Shown here: piece by piece, positions 1 to 11,760 of the stretch
Position numbering within the stretch: the stretch's first letter is position 1
How the letters are laid out: the number at the start of each line of letters is the position of its first letter
NCBI RefSeq assembly: GCF_947623445.1
Contig: NC_135240.1
Span: 22,382,001 to 22,446,000, forward strand
DNA from: Clavelina lepadiformis
Taxonomy: Eukaryota; Chordata; Ascidiacea; Aplousobranchia; Clavelinidae
DNA: 64,000 bases
Direction of reading: 5' to 3'
Made by a program: the position numbers and the translations under genes
The notes under the pieces: generated by a model
What the model was told of the DNA's origin: nothing
The model's input: only the letters and a program-made list of their open reading frames with translations
Database searches by the model: none

Positions 1-694
1 GTTAACGAAGGTTTGCGTATTATCAAGTTGTTTGCAGCCGCGCTTGTGGCTAAAGAGTCCGATGCGTGACCGGCCGGAACAGCCACAGTGGTTACAAGTA
101 AAGCTGGTTGTTGGTGGTGTACATTTTTGTCGGGTTTTTCTTTTACGACGTTTCCTCTTATGTGACGATGTGTGACTCTTCGTAATGGAATGTGGCTTGA
201 TGTATACGGTGTGATTCTTTTGCTCACGGTCGGCAGTATGATGAGTTGTCCATTGATGGACGTCCAGATCACAAGCAATGAGAGAATTTTTCAGTACAGC
301 GTACTTCAAGCTACCATGGCATGAGGAAAACTCCCCAAAGATATGATCCTGGGAAGTCTATGCTCATCCATCCTGGAAACGTGACCTACCCAATGCAACT
401 GTGTTTTCAACGACAAAGCTTTGATGATGAATGCCTGCTTAATAACTTCAGTGTCCTGAACCAGTTTGCTCCAACGGACGTTCAGAATGGATCTAAGGCA
501 ACGCTATGGTAGAAACGTTCTAAAATGCGTTGATGGTAACGATATAGTAACCAGCACTCAGAGTCATGAAGGAGGATAGTTACGACGACTGCCTTACATA
601 CACCATAAATTTTATTTCCTTTCGCAGATAATGGTTCTTCCAGACATGTCTGCAGAATATCCCAAAGGCGAAGTTTCCTTTGGTCTGCATTCAT
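1..694 (-). mobile_element. Degraded non-LTR retrotransposon (LINE), C-terminal end of pol
   Basis: Read on the minus strand, 694-482 encodes the region after the reverse transcriptase of an endonuclease/RT LINE: a KIYGVCKAVVVTILLHDSEC stretch followed by a YRYHQRILERF-like motif. The end (about 120 down to 1) encodes a terminal zinc-finger-like motif, TCNHCGCSGRSRIGLFSHKR followed by a Cys, which is typical of the last residues of such polyproteins. Between these blocks the frame shifts and has stops, so the copy is dead. It probably ends near or beyond the left edge. The family is recognised from the motifs; the clade is not determined. Confidence 0.75.
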
Positions 695-1589
695 ATTTTT
701 GTTACTTCTGGCATCTAAGGAGATGGTGCAACATATATAGAATATTATTTTAAGCTCCGTCTGGCGGCCGCAGTTGAGAGGTGTACATACAGGCTATATA
801 ATATTCAGAAACAACAAGACGACTGCAAAGAACCAGACACATCAAAAGAAAGTCTTTCACAAAGATTTTTCAAGGAAATAACCGAGCTTCAAGATAAAGG
901 TATGGTAACATGTAATGTGAATGCACGCATTTCTCTTTAAGTTAATCCAATACGAAACGGGAAAGCTCTTTGCTCGACATGCGATAACTTTCTGTATTGA
1001 TGAAATTGTAGTGAAGAGTATCATAAAAAGAAAATAAACCAACTATAACTACAAGCATGTAAAAATCATGATTATTAATATGTGCCAGACATGATCGAGT
1101 CCTATTTGTATAATATCATTGTTTACATTTGTCTTGTATATATTTTGTTTATTATTTTGTTTTTCAAGGTTTTCATTTCAATATGGTGGAAACCCTCTAA
1201 TTGAAAAAAGTTTTCAGAAACAAATCCTTTTTAGATGAGCTGAAATATAAACGATCGTTGATGGTCAACTTTGATGAACCCCATTTATACTGCAATTGAA
1301 CCCAGCGAAGAGATTGAAACAATTAATTAATCTAACACAACATACAAAACTTAGGTTCGAAAAAGAGAACCAGAGTTTCCCTCCAAAATGTAGATCATGC
1401 AGCTGTTCAAAAGTTAAGTCAAAACGAAATCACGCACGACGATTATATTTATAACAATGAAACGGAACTTACAAAATTTCAATAAAAAGAGAAAAACTAA
1501 GCAAACAAGTCAGGAATGTAAGAGGTTGCGGTAAAATCGGCAATAAGTCGTTTTTTGCCCAATACAAAATCATTTAAAAACAAACCTAC
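695..1589. other. No gene recognised
   Basis: AT-rich sequence with only short chance reading frames. Frames near 1440-1590 may be the decayed upstream part of the L1-like fragment that follows. Confidence 0.5.
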
Positions 1590-2070
1590 ATTAGTAGATT
1601 ATTACGACAAAAATTTTCTACTCATCTCGAATCCGGAAGAAATGACAAAAATCGTACAATCATTCCACCTGTATTTCAAATCAACCTTGGTACCGAGCCG
1701 CACACGCAAAATGCATTTCTAAAAGGTATTACACGCCATATATATCACCAGAAGCAAAAACAAATGTAAAGAATATATATGAAGATATAAAAACTGTTGT
1801 AAAATCAATGACAAATTGGAAAACGCCTGGATCTGACGGCTTTTAAATAGAACTGTATAACAATCCTGCCGCAGTAGTGCAGCTTCTGAAGGTACAAATA
1901 GTTAGTGCATGAAAATACATTTGATTTCAAGGCGTTCTAAGGCAGTTTTTGAAGTGAAAAAGCAGACATTTACGCCTATATGTTTGGGTGGGATCGACCA
2001 ATGTGAAAATTATTGGCCTATAGATTTTTAAAGCTTTTGGCTCTACCATTAACGCAATCATAAATAAGTC
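1590..2070 (+). mobile_element. Decayed L1/Tx1-type LINE fragment (linker and start of reverse transcriptase)
   Basis: Broken plus-strand frames read LLISNPEEMTKIVQSFHLYF at about 1617-1676 and, after a frameshift, EDIKTVVKSMTNWKTPGSDG at about 1783-1842. The second matches the conserved (L/M)K..K(S/T)PG.DG motif at the start of L1-type reverse transcriptases. Further on (about 2005-2030) a CENYWPI-like string matches the N-Y-R-P-I motif of RT. Several frameshifts and stops make it non-functional. The clade assignment is inference from these motifs. Confidence 0.55.
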
Positions 2071-3907
2071 GCACTGAAAATGGAGCAGCACTTTTTGCTA
2101 CCGCTTGGGGCGGACAAAACCAATGCTACGCCACTGGTGCAAACGTTCGTGAATTACGAGGTATATTTGCACAAAGAGAGTATTGCGTTTTCTCGTCTAA
2201 CACACTTTTAAACGCGGAAGATTTCATCAGCTTTAATATGCGTAAAAAGGCGTTTAACAAATGCGTGACTGCAGAATCATTTGTTGGCACAAACAGAAAC
2301 AACAAACCGTGTCATGTACGCGGTGGAACTATTATATTACAGCAACTATTACAGCAAATCAGCAACCTTTGTAAGACTTAGTCAAAAACGTGCAAAGGTC
2401 AAAAGATATGTGAAATATTGACGATCTCGAAAAAGAACAGAAAAAGTTATCAAAATGTATTCTAAATTGCGTAATACATAAAATTCTACAAACGTAAGCA
2501 ATTTCACTGGTATGGTGCTGTTCCGTACATTTCGACAAGCTCTGAAGTTTAGCTTCGTTCACATAAAGTGCACAGAGCGTAACTAACGGATACCACTTAC
2601 TTGCTTGAGCCATCACTGTAAGCCAAAAGCGCCAATAATGAAGTCATTCAACGTATTTTGTTGTTCAAGTTTTTATTGTCTGAAAATAGAATTCTGCAAC
2701 AAAAACACACATTGGTTTGAAATATCGCATACTAAGTTACAAGCAAGCCACACACTAGATAAGAATCGGTTGATTGGCAAGAAAAAGTTTCGATAATTAG
2801 CAAACTAAACAATTTATCAAATTCCAAATACTGTTAAAGATTCAGCTAAAGCAAGTTTTGCAAAACAAATAACGTACCTAAGTTTTAGTTTCAGAGTTAA
2901 GTACAGGACTACACAACGCTCGGTATACTTACATGTATTGTTCTTGAGTTCGACTGCAATATGATTGTCTTGATTGCAAGTTCCAGCTCTTTTCAAGTAG
3001 CAAATTAACCTTTTCAGCCTGTTTGAATCAAAAAAGGCATAAAAGACCGGCATACAAATGTATCTAAGCAAGCTAAAGTAGCCTAACGAAAAACTATGCA
3101 TTAATTGTTACTGAAGCCGTATCTTAAGGCTATAGAACATTTGGCAAAAATCACTGAAAAAGTAACGCACTAAAAACGTTACGACTACTGTATTTGTGAC
3201 TGCAAATGCCTAGTTGAGCCTAACAGTTTGTTTAGTAGGAGACAAACAGCACTCTCATTTATGTACAAAGTGCAACTTAAATGCGGTCTAGCTAGACATT
3301 TGTAGTTTGACTTATTTAACTGTAAGCCTAATCAGCTAATAGCTAATATGTTTTACTGCAAAATAGTACTGTAGTCCAGAATGTTTGCCTTTGTCGAGCT
3401 GTTATGGTTTCAATAATCAGACAACTAAATTATGCTATACAGTTCTTAAGTGCTAATCGAACGAAACATGTTCATCACACAAATCTGTGGCCTAGTGGTA
3501 TCTACTGTATTCTAGACACTATTGTACAACTTTGTGAAAACAACAACACTTCCTGAAAGAGAGTGAAATTCAGGTATTGCCACCGGGAAATAACCCAGTT
3601 CGACTTTTTCGAAACCTAGCTTAACAAATTGCCCATCGACTAAATTAAACAATTAAGTAAATTTAGATTTAAACATCACATTATCCAATATGGATTGCTG
3701 ATAGTATTTATAAGTTTACAAGTGAAAATGTCAATTTCGTTTAGAACTGCTACACAGCACACATAGGCTATCAGGTAAACCTACCGACATTAAATGCCAA
3801 TGACCTTCAGGAAGCACTGAATGTCTAAACGTATACCGTACTACCGCAATCCTTGAGGTTTGGTTATTATTTTACCGAAAGTTTCTTCTTGTAAGTTAAT
3901 AGCTTAG
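2071..3907. other. No gene recognised
   Basis: AT-rich DNA with frames below 95 codons, none with a recognisable motif. A weak coding-like stretch near 2080-2330 (plus) may be more transposon remnant. Confidence 0.5.
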
Positions 3908-4075
3908 CAGGCGTCACCAAACCTTTTTCACAAAGGACAAGATAAACATGAATACTGAAGATCGCGGGTCAAATTCTCACTTTGATCAACAGGCTGCCAT
4001 ACAATAAACTCATTTGTGATTCAGTGAGGTGGGCCGGACAAATTAATTTTGCGGGCAGTAGTTTGGTGACCCCTG
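3908..4075. mobile_element. Short hAT-like MITE (168 bp)
   Basis: The left end reads CAGGCGTCACCAAACC and the right end, reverse-complemented, reads CAGGGGTCACCAAACTAC, giving imperfect terminal inverted repeats of about 15 bp. CAG termini with GTCACCAAAC and a GGGCCGG block near the right end are typical of non-autonomous hAT elements. The flanks share GCTTAG on both sides (a full 8-bp target duplication is imperfect). It has no coding capacity. Confidence 0.55.
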
Positions 4076-5875
4076 GCTTAGCTGACGAGTGTATTTGTTT
4101 CTTAGTTTATAAACCTTACGTTGAAATTACCACCCTGAATTACTAGCCATGAATTTATGGTGACATAATAATCGGCATCGGAATACAATTCAAAGATTGC
4201 TTTAATATGTAATCAAGCGTGTTTGCTTAAACTGAAATAAGCAAACTTTGAAAAATATGCAAAGGTAGGCTATTGTATGTTTGCTCTGTCAAAACAAAAC
4301 AAAACTTTATTTGTGTTGCTTTTATCTCCATGACGACACATACAATTAGCGCAACAAAAGTATATTTGTAGAGTAGGTTATTGCATTTGTTTATTTTTCG
4401 CCATAACTGAGCAGAACGAAAGTTAGTACTATATAACTTATCATTTATATAATCGTTAGACGCATCTTTACTTAAAATAATTGCTAACAAATATGGAAAA
4501 TAATATAAGCGTATAAGTTATACTCTTTACGAGTTTAGGATGTCAACTGTTCACACATGAAAAATTTACAATATCTATAGCGCCTAACCAAAGTTCTTTC
4601 TGTGCCACGTAGTCTATACATATCTTTACAAAAGCTTGAAATGTAGACAAAGGTTCAGGGTATGTGAAAAGGGTTAAATAAAACTGCCACACTTTAAACT
4701 AAGTCGCTATAGCGTACAGGCATATATATCTTTATATGGATCTTTTTAAGACGGTGAGATGATATCACCGAAGTGGTAACCCACTTCCGTTGCAAATGAC
4801 TAAATAACTGGATAAATAACCGGCAACTAACCATAATGAAAATTCGTTTCGAATATGCAGTTATGCACTGACGGTCCTACTGCCGCGTGGGGACAAACAA
4901 TGGAATTGGGGTATCTGCTACAAGAGTTTTCTCTTTAGTGAGCAATAACCATTAAACATTAAAGGGCCATAACACAGCCACAGACAGTTGCTTGGCTTGT
5001 CGGCATCTTCGAAGAAGACCCCTTTTTTAATGAAAAATAATAAATACATAACACGTAACAAAAACCTAAACTAACTCAAGCGATGGTCTTTTAGTATACT
5101 GCTTCCTAGGTTTGTAGGATATTTAAAAAAATAATCACAAATAATATTGCACATTTCTATTTAAACATCATTTCGAAACTTTAAACTACTAAATGAAACC
5201 ACAACCAGATCAGCGAACAAGGCAATCACGAACCACAATATGATAACAACTGTAAACCATTACCCAGTAAGCATTACGAATCAAACAAAATATAAAATGT
5301 TAAGTCAGGAAAATACGTGATCTTAAAAGATGATCACTTAGCATCCTTTTAAATTTACTGTTGCAGGTGGTTTTGGTTGTATTGCATCATTTGTTGGAGA
5401 TTTTTTTGGAAAATTATTCACTGTAGCCTATATACTTCTGAAATTAAAGTTTCAAAGTTGGAAGTGTCATAACGCGTAAATTATGCTGTTTATCTTAAAT
5501 GCCAGTTATTAAGTTATACTTGAATGCATAAAACTGACTCATTAACAAAACATTTTGCAAATATCAGCTTAAATACAAAGCATTTCGCAGTTAAAAAAAT
5601 ATTCTTACTGTAATTTACAGTAAGCACATGAGAATACAACTTGAAAACAAATATCGTACAACAGATATATACTATATATTGGTTACAACGAAAATAATTA
5701 TACCAATTGATATTATACACATATTTCAGTCATATCAATTTGCTTAAGCTCAGATTTAACTCAAAGGAAAAAACCAATATCTTTGCAAATGACTATAAGC
5801 CAGAATGTTAAAAAGATGTTTTGAATGTTCAAATCAACCAGATGTTAGTCAAAGCAGCAGTAAAAGTACTCTGAG
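4076..5875. other. No gene recognised; 3' flank of RAB3GAP2
   Basis: AT-rich. It must contain the RAB3GAP2 3' UTR and polyadenylation site, but no clear minus-strand AATAAA lies close to the stop codon. No genomic poly(A) tract, as expected for a retrocopy, is seen just downstream. Confidence 0.5.
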
Positions 5876-8800
5876 TTATTCATCTTCTGCAATATCAACA
5901 TCTACCAGTAAAGTAAGAGCTTCATAAAGCATATTGGAGAGTGTAAATAATGAATGATTTTCAGACATAGTTCTTATTAATTCTCCTAAAGTTAATACGG
6001 TCTCTCTCATGGATACATGGCCATGATACATTTCTACAGGGGTCTGATTTCTAAGCCATGATGTCAGTGTGGTTGACATATGTGACACAAGGAGAACATT
6101 CCGATCAGGAGAGATTATGGACATATGATATGCTAAACGCTTTCCAATAATTGCCAGCAAGTCTGATTGTAAATCTTCATTGAATTCTAAAACATAAAAC
6201 ATGGAACGACCAAGTTCATCCAAACCATGTTGAAATAATTCATGCAGATAATGCGACTGAATTTTTCTGCGATCAGTGCCCAGATGTTCAGCCAAGTGTA
6301 TGCTGGTTTCTGCCCAAACAATTGGATCATGAGGTAAACACAAATCATCATCACATTCCTTGTCTTTTAGTCGTTTCACTGCTGCAGTCACGAGTTTAAA
6401 CAAAAAGTCTTCGCGATGCTGAATAATGAATTGGTCAACGATTTCAGACTGTGAAATTCTCACAGTGGTAAGGTCCATAAAAAACATTTTATGTTGATTT
6501 GCATCAAACAAATCGGTAAGCGGTTTTACACCACGAAGACTAAATTCCATGACTGCATTCAAAACAAATGCTAGATCCATAAATAGCTGTAAAAGATACA
6601 TGTTTGCAGTTAGCTGATGCTTCCCCAGATCGACAATGGATTCTTTTCCTGTGACATCCACCCAGTTTTCATCCGCCCATTGTTCAAGATCCTGGTTAGG
6701 CGTTGCCAAGCTATTTGAGCTGGCATTAGAAACTGTCTGAAGCAGTTGAGTGCAGCAATAACAAAAGTTTGACATGGATGTTGCACATAATCCCACATCT
6801 TTTCTGCACAATCGATCTTTGGGAGCCTTGCCAACTTTATTCACCAATTTTGCAAGAGCAACAAAACGTTTGCTGATGAATGTGTGCCAAGCCATTAAAG
6901 CCAAACCACTTTGTAATGGAGGATCCTGTGAGATGAAAGATAAGTAGGAGATGGCATTGGTCAGGTGTGAGGTATCTTCCGGATCTTTATTCCACAAGAG
7001 CATTTCTTCCCAAAAACAATGAGCATATAATGAGTTATGTGACAACGAGACAGGGAGCTGTGGTTGTAAAGTGTTCTGCAAGAAATCATGAAAATATGAT
7101 GGAAGCTCAGTAGGTTGATCTTCCATGTTTTCTTTCAATGCGTTGCCAGAAGCAATGAGACTTGGAGCCATCTGCAGGGAGCAAATTTGTTCAGCCACCA
7201 GTTCAGGAATATAACCAGGACCATTATGCAGTAATTCAAATACACTGACGGCTTGAAAATCCTCATCTTTATTTACAGTGATCTTCATTCGATGGGCCAA
7301 AACTAAGGCTGTATTAATCAGAATACAATCTTCCAATTGTTTCACTAAAAGATTCCACTGTTCGAGTTCTGGCCAGAGGGTTTCCCATCCTGACCCTGAT
7401 TCAAATTGCTCAGTATATTCACTTTGGCTTTCAGTGCCTTTCTCTTCAACAGTAGTTAAACTGGCATCTACCTGATTATTAATTGCAGTTTTGTTCAATG
7501 TTGGTTTTATAGCAACAGCTCTTACAACAAGTGAAACCAAGTATGCTGGTACTATATGCTTTGACGGCATGCAAACTTCATTTTTCAACCACTGCCACCA
7601 GGTTGAAATGCCATCACCACCAACATAATCATTATCATCACCACAAGGACTAATTAACATTTCCAAAAACTGTTCAAGGTTGCGTACACTTTCAACTAGG
7701 TTATGTGTAACATCTGAACTGCTTGCCAGCCAATAATCTAATAAAAGTTGAAGGATTTCTTTCTTATCAACTTTTATATACTTTTGGATATTATTAATAA
7801 CATCTGAAGGCAAGTTTACACCGAACAATGATTTGTGAAACATGAAATGCCCTAAAAGATTCGGCTTCATCTTTGGACCAACAATAAATTTGTATCTAGA
7901 GACATTTCTATCAAAGGAAAATGATCGCAGGAAATCCAAAACCTCTATTGGCTTTACTTTTTCAGCATAATTAACATTAACAGCAGTGGTATCTTGAAAT
8001 GCCTTTTCAAAGGATGATATCAATTCACACGAACGTTTTGCATCACTCTGAGAAATTTTGAGTAGTTTCATCAAGTCATCGCTGAAAGCAGCAGCATTTG
8101 TATTATCTACTGGCACATCATCATGATCTAAATTCATTTCCAAGAACGATTTGAATAAATCAATTAGCACAATTTGTGTATGGAGATATTCAGAAAAGGA
8201 TTTCTCTTCCCTCTTCATTTCTCTTAACTTTAGTTGTTCGGTCAATTTCCGCAGACAGTTTTCGACTATAAACATTTCAACATTTTTAGATAACAGTAAC
8301 TTTTCAACAGCTTGTTTTTGCACAGTTGGTAGCCTCATATCCATTATCAAACCAATGACTTTATCTCCATCATTAGTGCTGAGACCATTCTGAAGCATCT
8401 GTGTTACTTTCTTAAGATGATGTATATCCCTGGCCTTATTGCTTTTTGCATCACTCAAAGCCAAATGGAAAGGTATAGAGATGTCTTTCACATGACCATC
8501 AGTTTCTAAAACACAGCATTGGACAGTGTATGGGTGGGAAATCATTTTCTGTTTGCTACTAATGACACCAAACATCCCAAAGCCAGGAAATAGTAGTTTT
8601 GCATTCTTGCCAATGTTAAACGTTCCTACTCTGGGTCCATTGATACAAGACCAAATCTCTAAAATCCCACGCCGTGGAGCATATATGACCAAAAATAATG
8701 CACTTTTTCTTGGTTTATGACTACCATCAGCATTTTCATAATCAGAATCTTCATCTTTTACTCGAACAAAACCTATTTGAGCATCCCTGTATCCTTTCCA

Positions 8801-10036
8801 CATTCTTAGCACTGACGTTTCATTAATGTTAACCAACATCACACGACCAAAACTATCGGCGGTAGCAACTAGCCAGTTTGATCCCGGTGCTAAAACAATG
8901 TTCTTTACAGCGCGTTGGAAGTCCGGTAAACCTGAATGTATATCTAAATATGAGCCAGGCTCAACCTTCTTTTTTCTATTTCCGGTAGTGGGATCACTTA
9001 CCGATGTGCTTTGACCCCAACTGAAGAATCCAGATGTAGCATTGAATAAAGCAGATTTAAACTTATCAGCAACAACATGCGCTACATGGGAAAGGAATGG
9101 CTGAGTATTTCCTTCAACAGCATAATAAAAACCAATGAATGGCCCAGAACCTACGGCAATGTATGGGTAAACAGAAGATTTACCACATTTGCTGTCACTT
9201 CCAAAACCTTTGGTGATTGAGTTAGATTTTAACTGGTCAAAAGTTGATGAAGTTGATACACCAGTACCGACATGTGCCTGAATTCTTTCCTGCCCCCTTA
9301 AAATCCACTTTTTGTATGATAACGGAGGTGGGTCGTCAACCTTCATACCATGAGCTGCTGCCATGGCAAGTTGACTCCTGCAGCTTCTTAATGTATGAAA
9401 CAAACTCAAGCCGTCAATTGCTACGAGACAGTTTTCATATAATATTGTCAATTCATCGTGGCGCCCAATACTCATTGATTGATTGAAAGACACATCAAAT
9501 GTGTGACAGCTAAACTGTATCACAGGTGTATCATGTAAGAGTTCTGATATAAGCATATCTCCTTTGTCTGTGTACATGCGAACATATCCTGAAGAAAATC
9601 CTACCAAGACACAGATCCAGTCCCTACTTCCATGAGAACTTTGCTTCAATGACATAAGCGGTAGGCATAAAACGTTAGTTATGACCTCTCCATCATTTTC
9701 AGCTAAAACCCCTTGAAAACAAACTGTTAAGTTACTAAAATCACCACTTTTCAAGTTCTGAGTAGCAGCATCTGCGCTGTAGAAAACAGCTTTGTCTTTA
9801 TGTGCAAAACATACAAAATCTGTTGTAGGTGAGATACCAACACAGCAATTGGAAATCCAGTTCTTATCATCATTAGCTTTCTGTTCCATGTTTTCAACGT
9901 TATCAAAATCAAAGTTTTCTTCCCAGCCAGTGTCAGTCCACTCATCAGCATCAGATCTCTCTGTAGCAAAAAGATAGCTTTGAACAGTGTCCGGGTTGGC
10001 TATGCTGGCAAGCTTTTGAAGATGACATGATGACAT
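5876..10036 (-). CDS. RAB3GAP2: Rab3 GTPase-activating protein non-catalytic subunit (RAB3GAP2)
   Basis: A single open frame of 1386 residues, close to the ~1390-residue vertebrate protein and colinear with it end to end. The family protein binds the catalytic subunit RAB3GAP1. The complex stimulates GTP hydrolysis by Rab3 and acts as a nucleotide exchange factor for Rab18 at the ER, in exocytosis and lipid/autophagy traffic. Recognisable segments are GFSSGYVRMYTDKG (N-terminal beta-propeller-like domain), RMWKGYRDAQIGFVRV and VIYAPRRGILEIWS (middle), and KVGKAPKDRLCRKDVG (C-terminal helical domain). The ATG at 10036 begins MSSCHLQKL, and an acidic Trp-containing stretch (DEWTDTGWEENFDFD) follows as in the family. 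There is no stop, frameshift or intron, which is unusual for this gene. It is either an ancestrally intron-poor gene or an old retrocopy under selection. Identity is certain; single-copy status is not known. Confidence 0.95.
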   Translation of the reverse strand: MSSCHLQKLASIANPDTVQSYLFATERSDADEWTDTGWEENFDFDNVENMEQKANDDKNWISNCCVGISPTTDFVCFAHKDKAVFYSADAATQNLKSGDFSNLTVCFQGVLAENDGEVITNVLCLPLMSLKQSSHGSRDWICVLVGFSSGYVRMYTDKGDMLISELLHDTPVIQFSCHTFDVSFNQSMSIGRHDELTILYENCLVAIDGLSLFHTLRSCRSQLAMAAAHGMKVDDPPPLSYKKWILRGQERIQAHVGTGVSTSSTFDQLKSNSITKGFGSDSKCGKSSVYPYIAVGSGPFIGFYYAVEGNTQPFLSHVAHVVADKFKSALFNATSGFFSWGQSTSVSDPTTGNRKKKVEPGSYLDIHSGLPDFQRAVKNIVLAPGSNWLVATADSFGRVMLVNINETSVLRMWKGYRDAQIGFVRVKDEDSDYENADGSHKPRKSALFLVIYAPRRGILEIWSCINGPRVGTFNIGKNAKLLFPGFGMFGVISSKQKMISHPYTVQCCVLETDGHVKDISIPFHLALSDAKSNKARDIHHLKKVTQMLQNGLSTNDGDKVIGLIMDMRLPTVQKQAVEKLLLSKNVEMFIVENCLRKLTEQLKLREMKREEKSFSEYLHTQIVLIDLFKSFLEMNLDHDDVPVDNTNAAAFSDDLMKLLKISQSDAKRSCELISSFEKAFQDTTAVNVNYAEKVKPIEVLDFLRSFSFDRNVSRYKFIVGPKMKPNLLGHFMFHKSLFGVNLPSDVINNIQKYIKVDKKEILQLLLDYWLASSSDVTHNLVESVRNLEQFLEMLISPCGDDNDYVGGDGISTWWQWLKNEVCMPSKHIVPAYLVSLVVRAVAIKPTLNKTAINNQVDASLTTVEEKGTESQSEYTEQFESGSGWETLWPELEQWNLLVKQLEDCILINTALVLAHRMKITVNKDEDFQAVSVFELLHNGPGYIPELVAEQICSLQMAPSLIASGNALKENMEDQPTELPSYFHDFLQNTLQPQLPVSLSHNSLYAHCFWEEMLLWNKDPEDTSHLTNAISYLSFISQDPPLQSGLALMAWHTFISKRFVALAKLVNKVGKAPKDRLCRKDVGLCATSMSNFCYCCTQLLQTVSNASSNSLATPNQDLEQWADENWVDVTGKESIVDLGKHQLTANMYLLQLFMDLAFVLNAVMEFSLRGVKPLTDLFDANQHKMFFMDLTTVRISQSEIVDQFIIQHREDFLFKLVTAAVKRLKDKECDDDLCLPHDPIVWAETSIHLAEHLGTDRRKIQSHYLHELFQHGLDELGRSMFYVLEFNEDLQSDLLAIIGKRLAYHMSIISPDRNVLLVSHMSTTLTSWLRNQTPVEMYHGHVSMRETVLTLGELIRTMSENHSLFTLSNMLYEALTLLVDVDIAEDE

Positions 10037-11462
10037 TATGACAAGTCATATAAAAAAACTAAATATATACCTAAGGCAGCAAACAAAGAACATGAATAAG
10101 TAGAGTCTGGAGTCATTATTATGATGGATTAATATATTTTTTCAAAATTATTAAACATTTTAGGTTGAAAAAGTAACCTTTAACCGTGCAAATAAAAATT
10201 TCTGAAAAAGATCATTTCAACTGCAAAAGTTTCATACTTAAAGTAAAAAGAGACACTCTCAACTAATAAAAGTCTTACATTCGTATCTTGCATTTATCCT
10301 AAAGCGATTTACTGTATTTACCTACTGTGCACTACTTAGCTGCCAGTTTGTTTAGTATAAAAATATTTAGGCCTGTATGCGTCGTAGTAGTAGTGCAGTG
10401 TATGCTTATGAAAACCAAATCAAGTTTTTTTTTGGTTTCAGACCTTTAAAAAAGTAAAAATATAATTTCAAATGCGCACATGTGGTCGAAGAACTTCGTG
10501 ATATCCGCAACTTATAAAATTTGATTAAAGTGATGCATCATAAAAAATGTTTGATATATATATTCACAGTAACAGTTTTGGTGTCCATATGCAGGTTTTA
10601 TCACGTGTATGTACAAATGTAAAATAATTCTTGGTCTAAAAATCATCAGATATACATAATGTGGTAAGTCACATATTAATAAACACTGGTGTTTGATAAA
10701 ATAGCTATAACTTACGTAAAACAGTGTATGCTATTCCAGGAAAGATACCATAAAATTTTACATTAGGTATCACAAGACAAAAGTGACGTTTTCAATCAAT
10801 TAGAAAACATGTCTACGTACTCGTTTTTAATAGATAAAAATAGAAGAAATGCAAAGTCAACTGAAATTTTGTCCTTATGGCTTAAATAAAACAAACAATG
10901 GAATAATCTAATACTAAAAATGCAGAGAAAACTGTGGAACTTAAAAACAGACTGCCCAGTTTACTCTATATAACTGCTTGCTGCTAACCACCATAAAAAC
11001 CCAAACATGAGATATTGGTGTTTGTGGGTGAAATTGTTGTGACTAATTTCAAAATCAGCAAAATGTTTTCCAAACTGTATTCAAATTGTAACCCATATGA
11101 AAAAAAAACAATACCAATTATTACAACGTATTCGATCACTTGAGACACAAGACAAGCTTAACTATACAAGCATGTCTGAATCACGTTCAACCAAACGTAG
11201 ACAGTTTAGGTCTAGAACAAACTGTTGCTAACAGTATAGGTTATTTACTGTACTTATTGGGGGTGTTGATAAGTGTCTTCCCACAGTCGTTCGGGCCTCT
11301 GGGAAACACTTCAAGTACACAATATATTTGTCAAAATATAACCCTGGATGCAAGAAAAGTGGCCAACGTCAAGGCAATACTGAATGCAAGCATGCAAGAA
11401 GTAAACAAAGCTGATTTTTTTCAAAGCCGTCATTACCATCATCTCTTTCGGTGTAGAAGGGA
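10037..11462. other. No gene recognised; 5' flank of RAB3GAP2
   Basis: AT-rich. The RAB3GAP2 promoter should lie at the low-coordinate end of this stretch, but no diagnostic motif was identified. The small frame at 11140-11475 shows no family resemblance. Confidence 0.5.
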
Positions 11463-11760
11463 TGTAAGCAGCTAAAGAAGATCTTATCACCAACATGTGC
11501 AGAGACCATCAGTGTGATGTTCTCTGCATTCAAGAATTCCACCAAGGACCTTAAGATCGCAGACCTCAGGCCAATGTGGTCGAAATTTCACACGAAAAGT
11601 ACAGCAGTGCAATCTTTGTGATGGATGGATTGGTCATGGACTTAACATCAAAACTCGGCAATAACAATATTGAAATCCTCTCTGTAGAAATCGGTAGAGC
11701 AAACACCATCTCCATATACAAGCCACCTGCAACGACTCTTGATTTTCCCGCTGTGGTTTG
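11463..11760 (+). mobile_element. LINE endonuclease-domain fragment
   Basis: Plus-strand frames read CRDHQCDVLCIQEFHQGP and, after a stop and frameshift near 11552, EISHEKYSSAIFVMDGL and NIEILSVEIGRANTISIYKP. This is the N-terminal apurinic-like endonuclease of a LINE: the C-D-V-L-C-I-Q-E motif carries the catalytic Glu, and the SIYKPP strand follows. The fragment is short, interrupted and has no attached reverse transcriptase. Confidence 0.7.
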
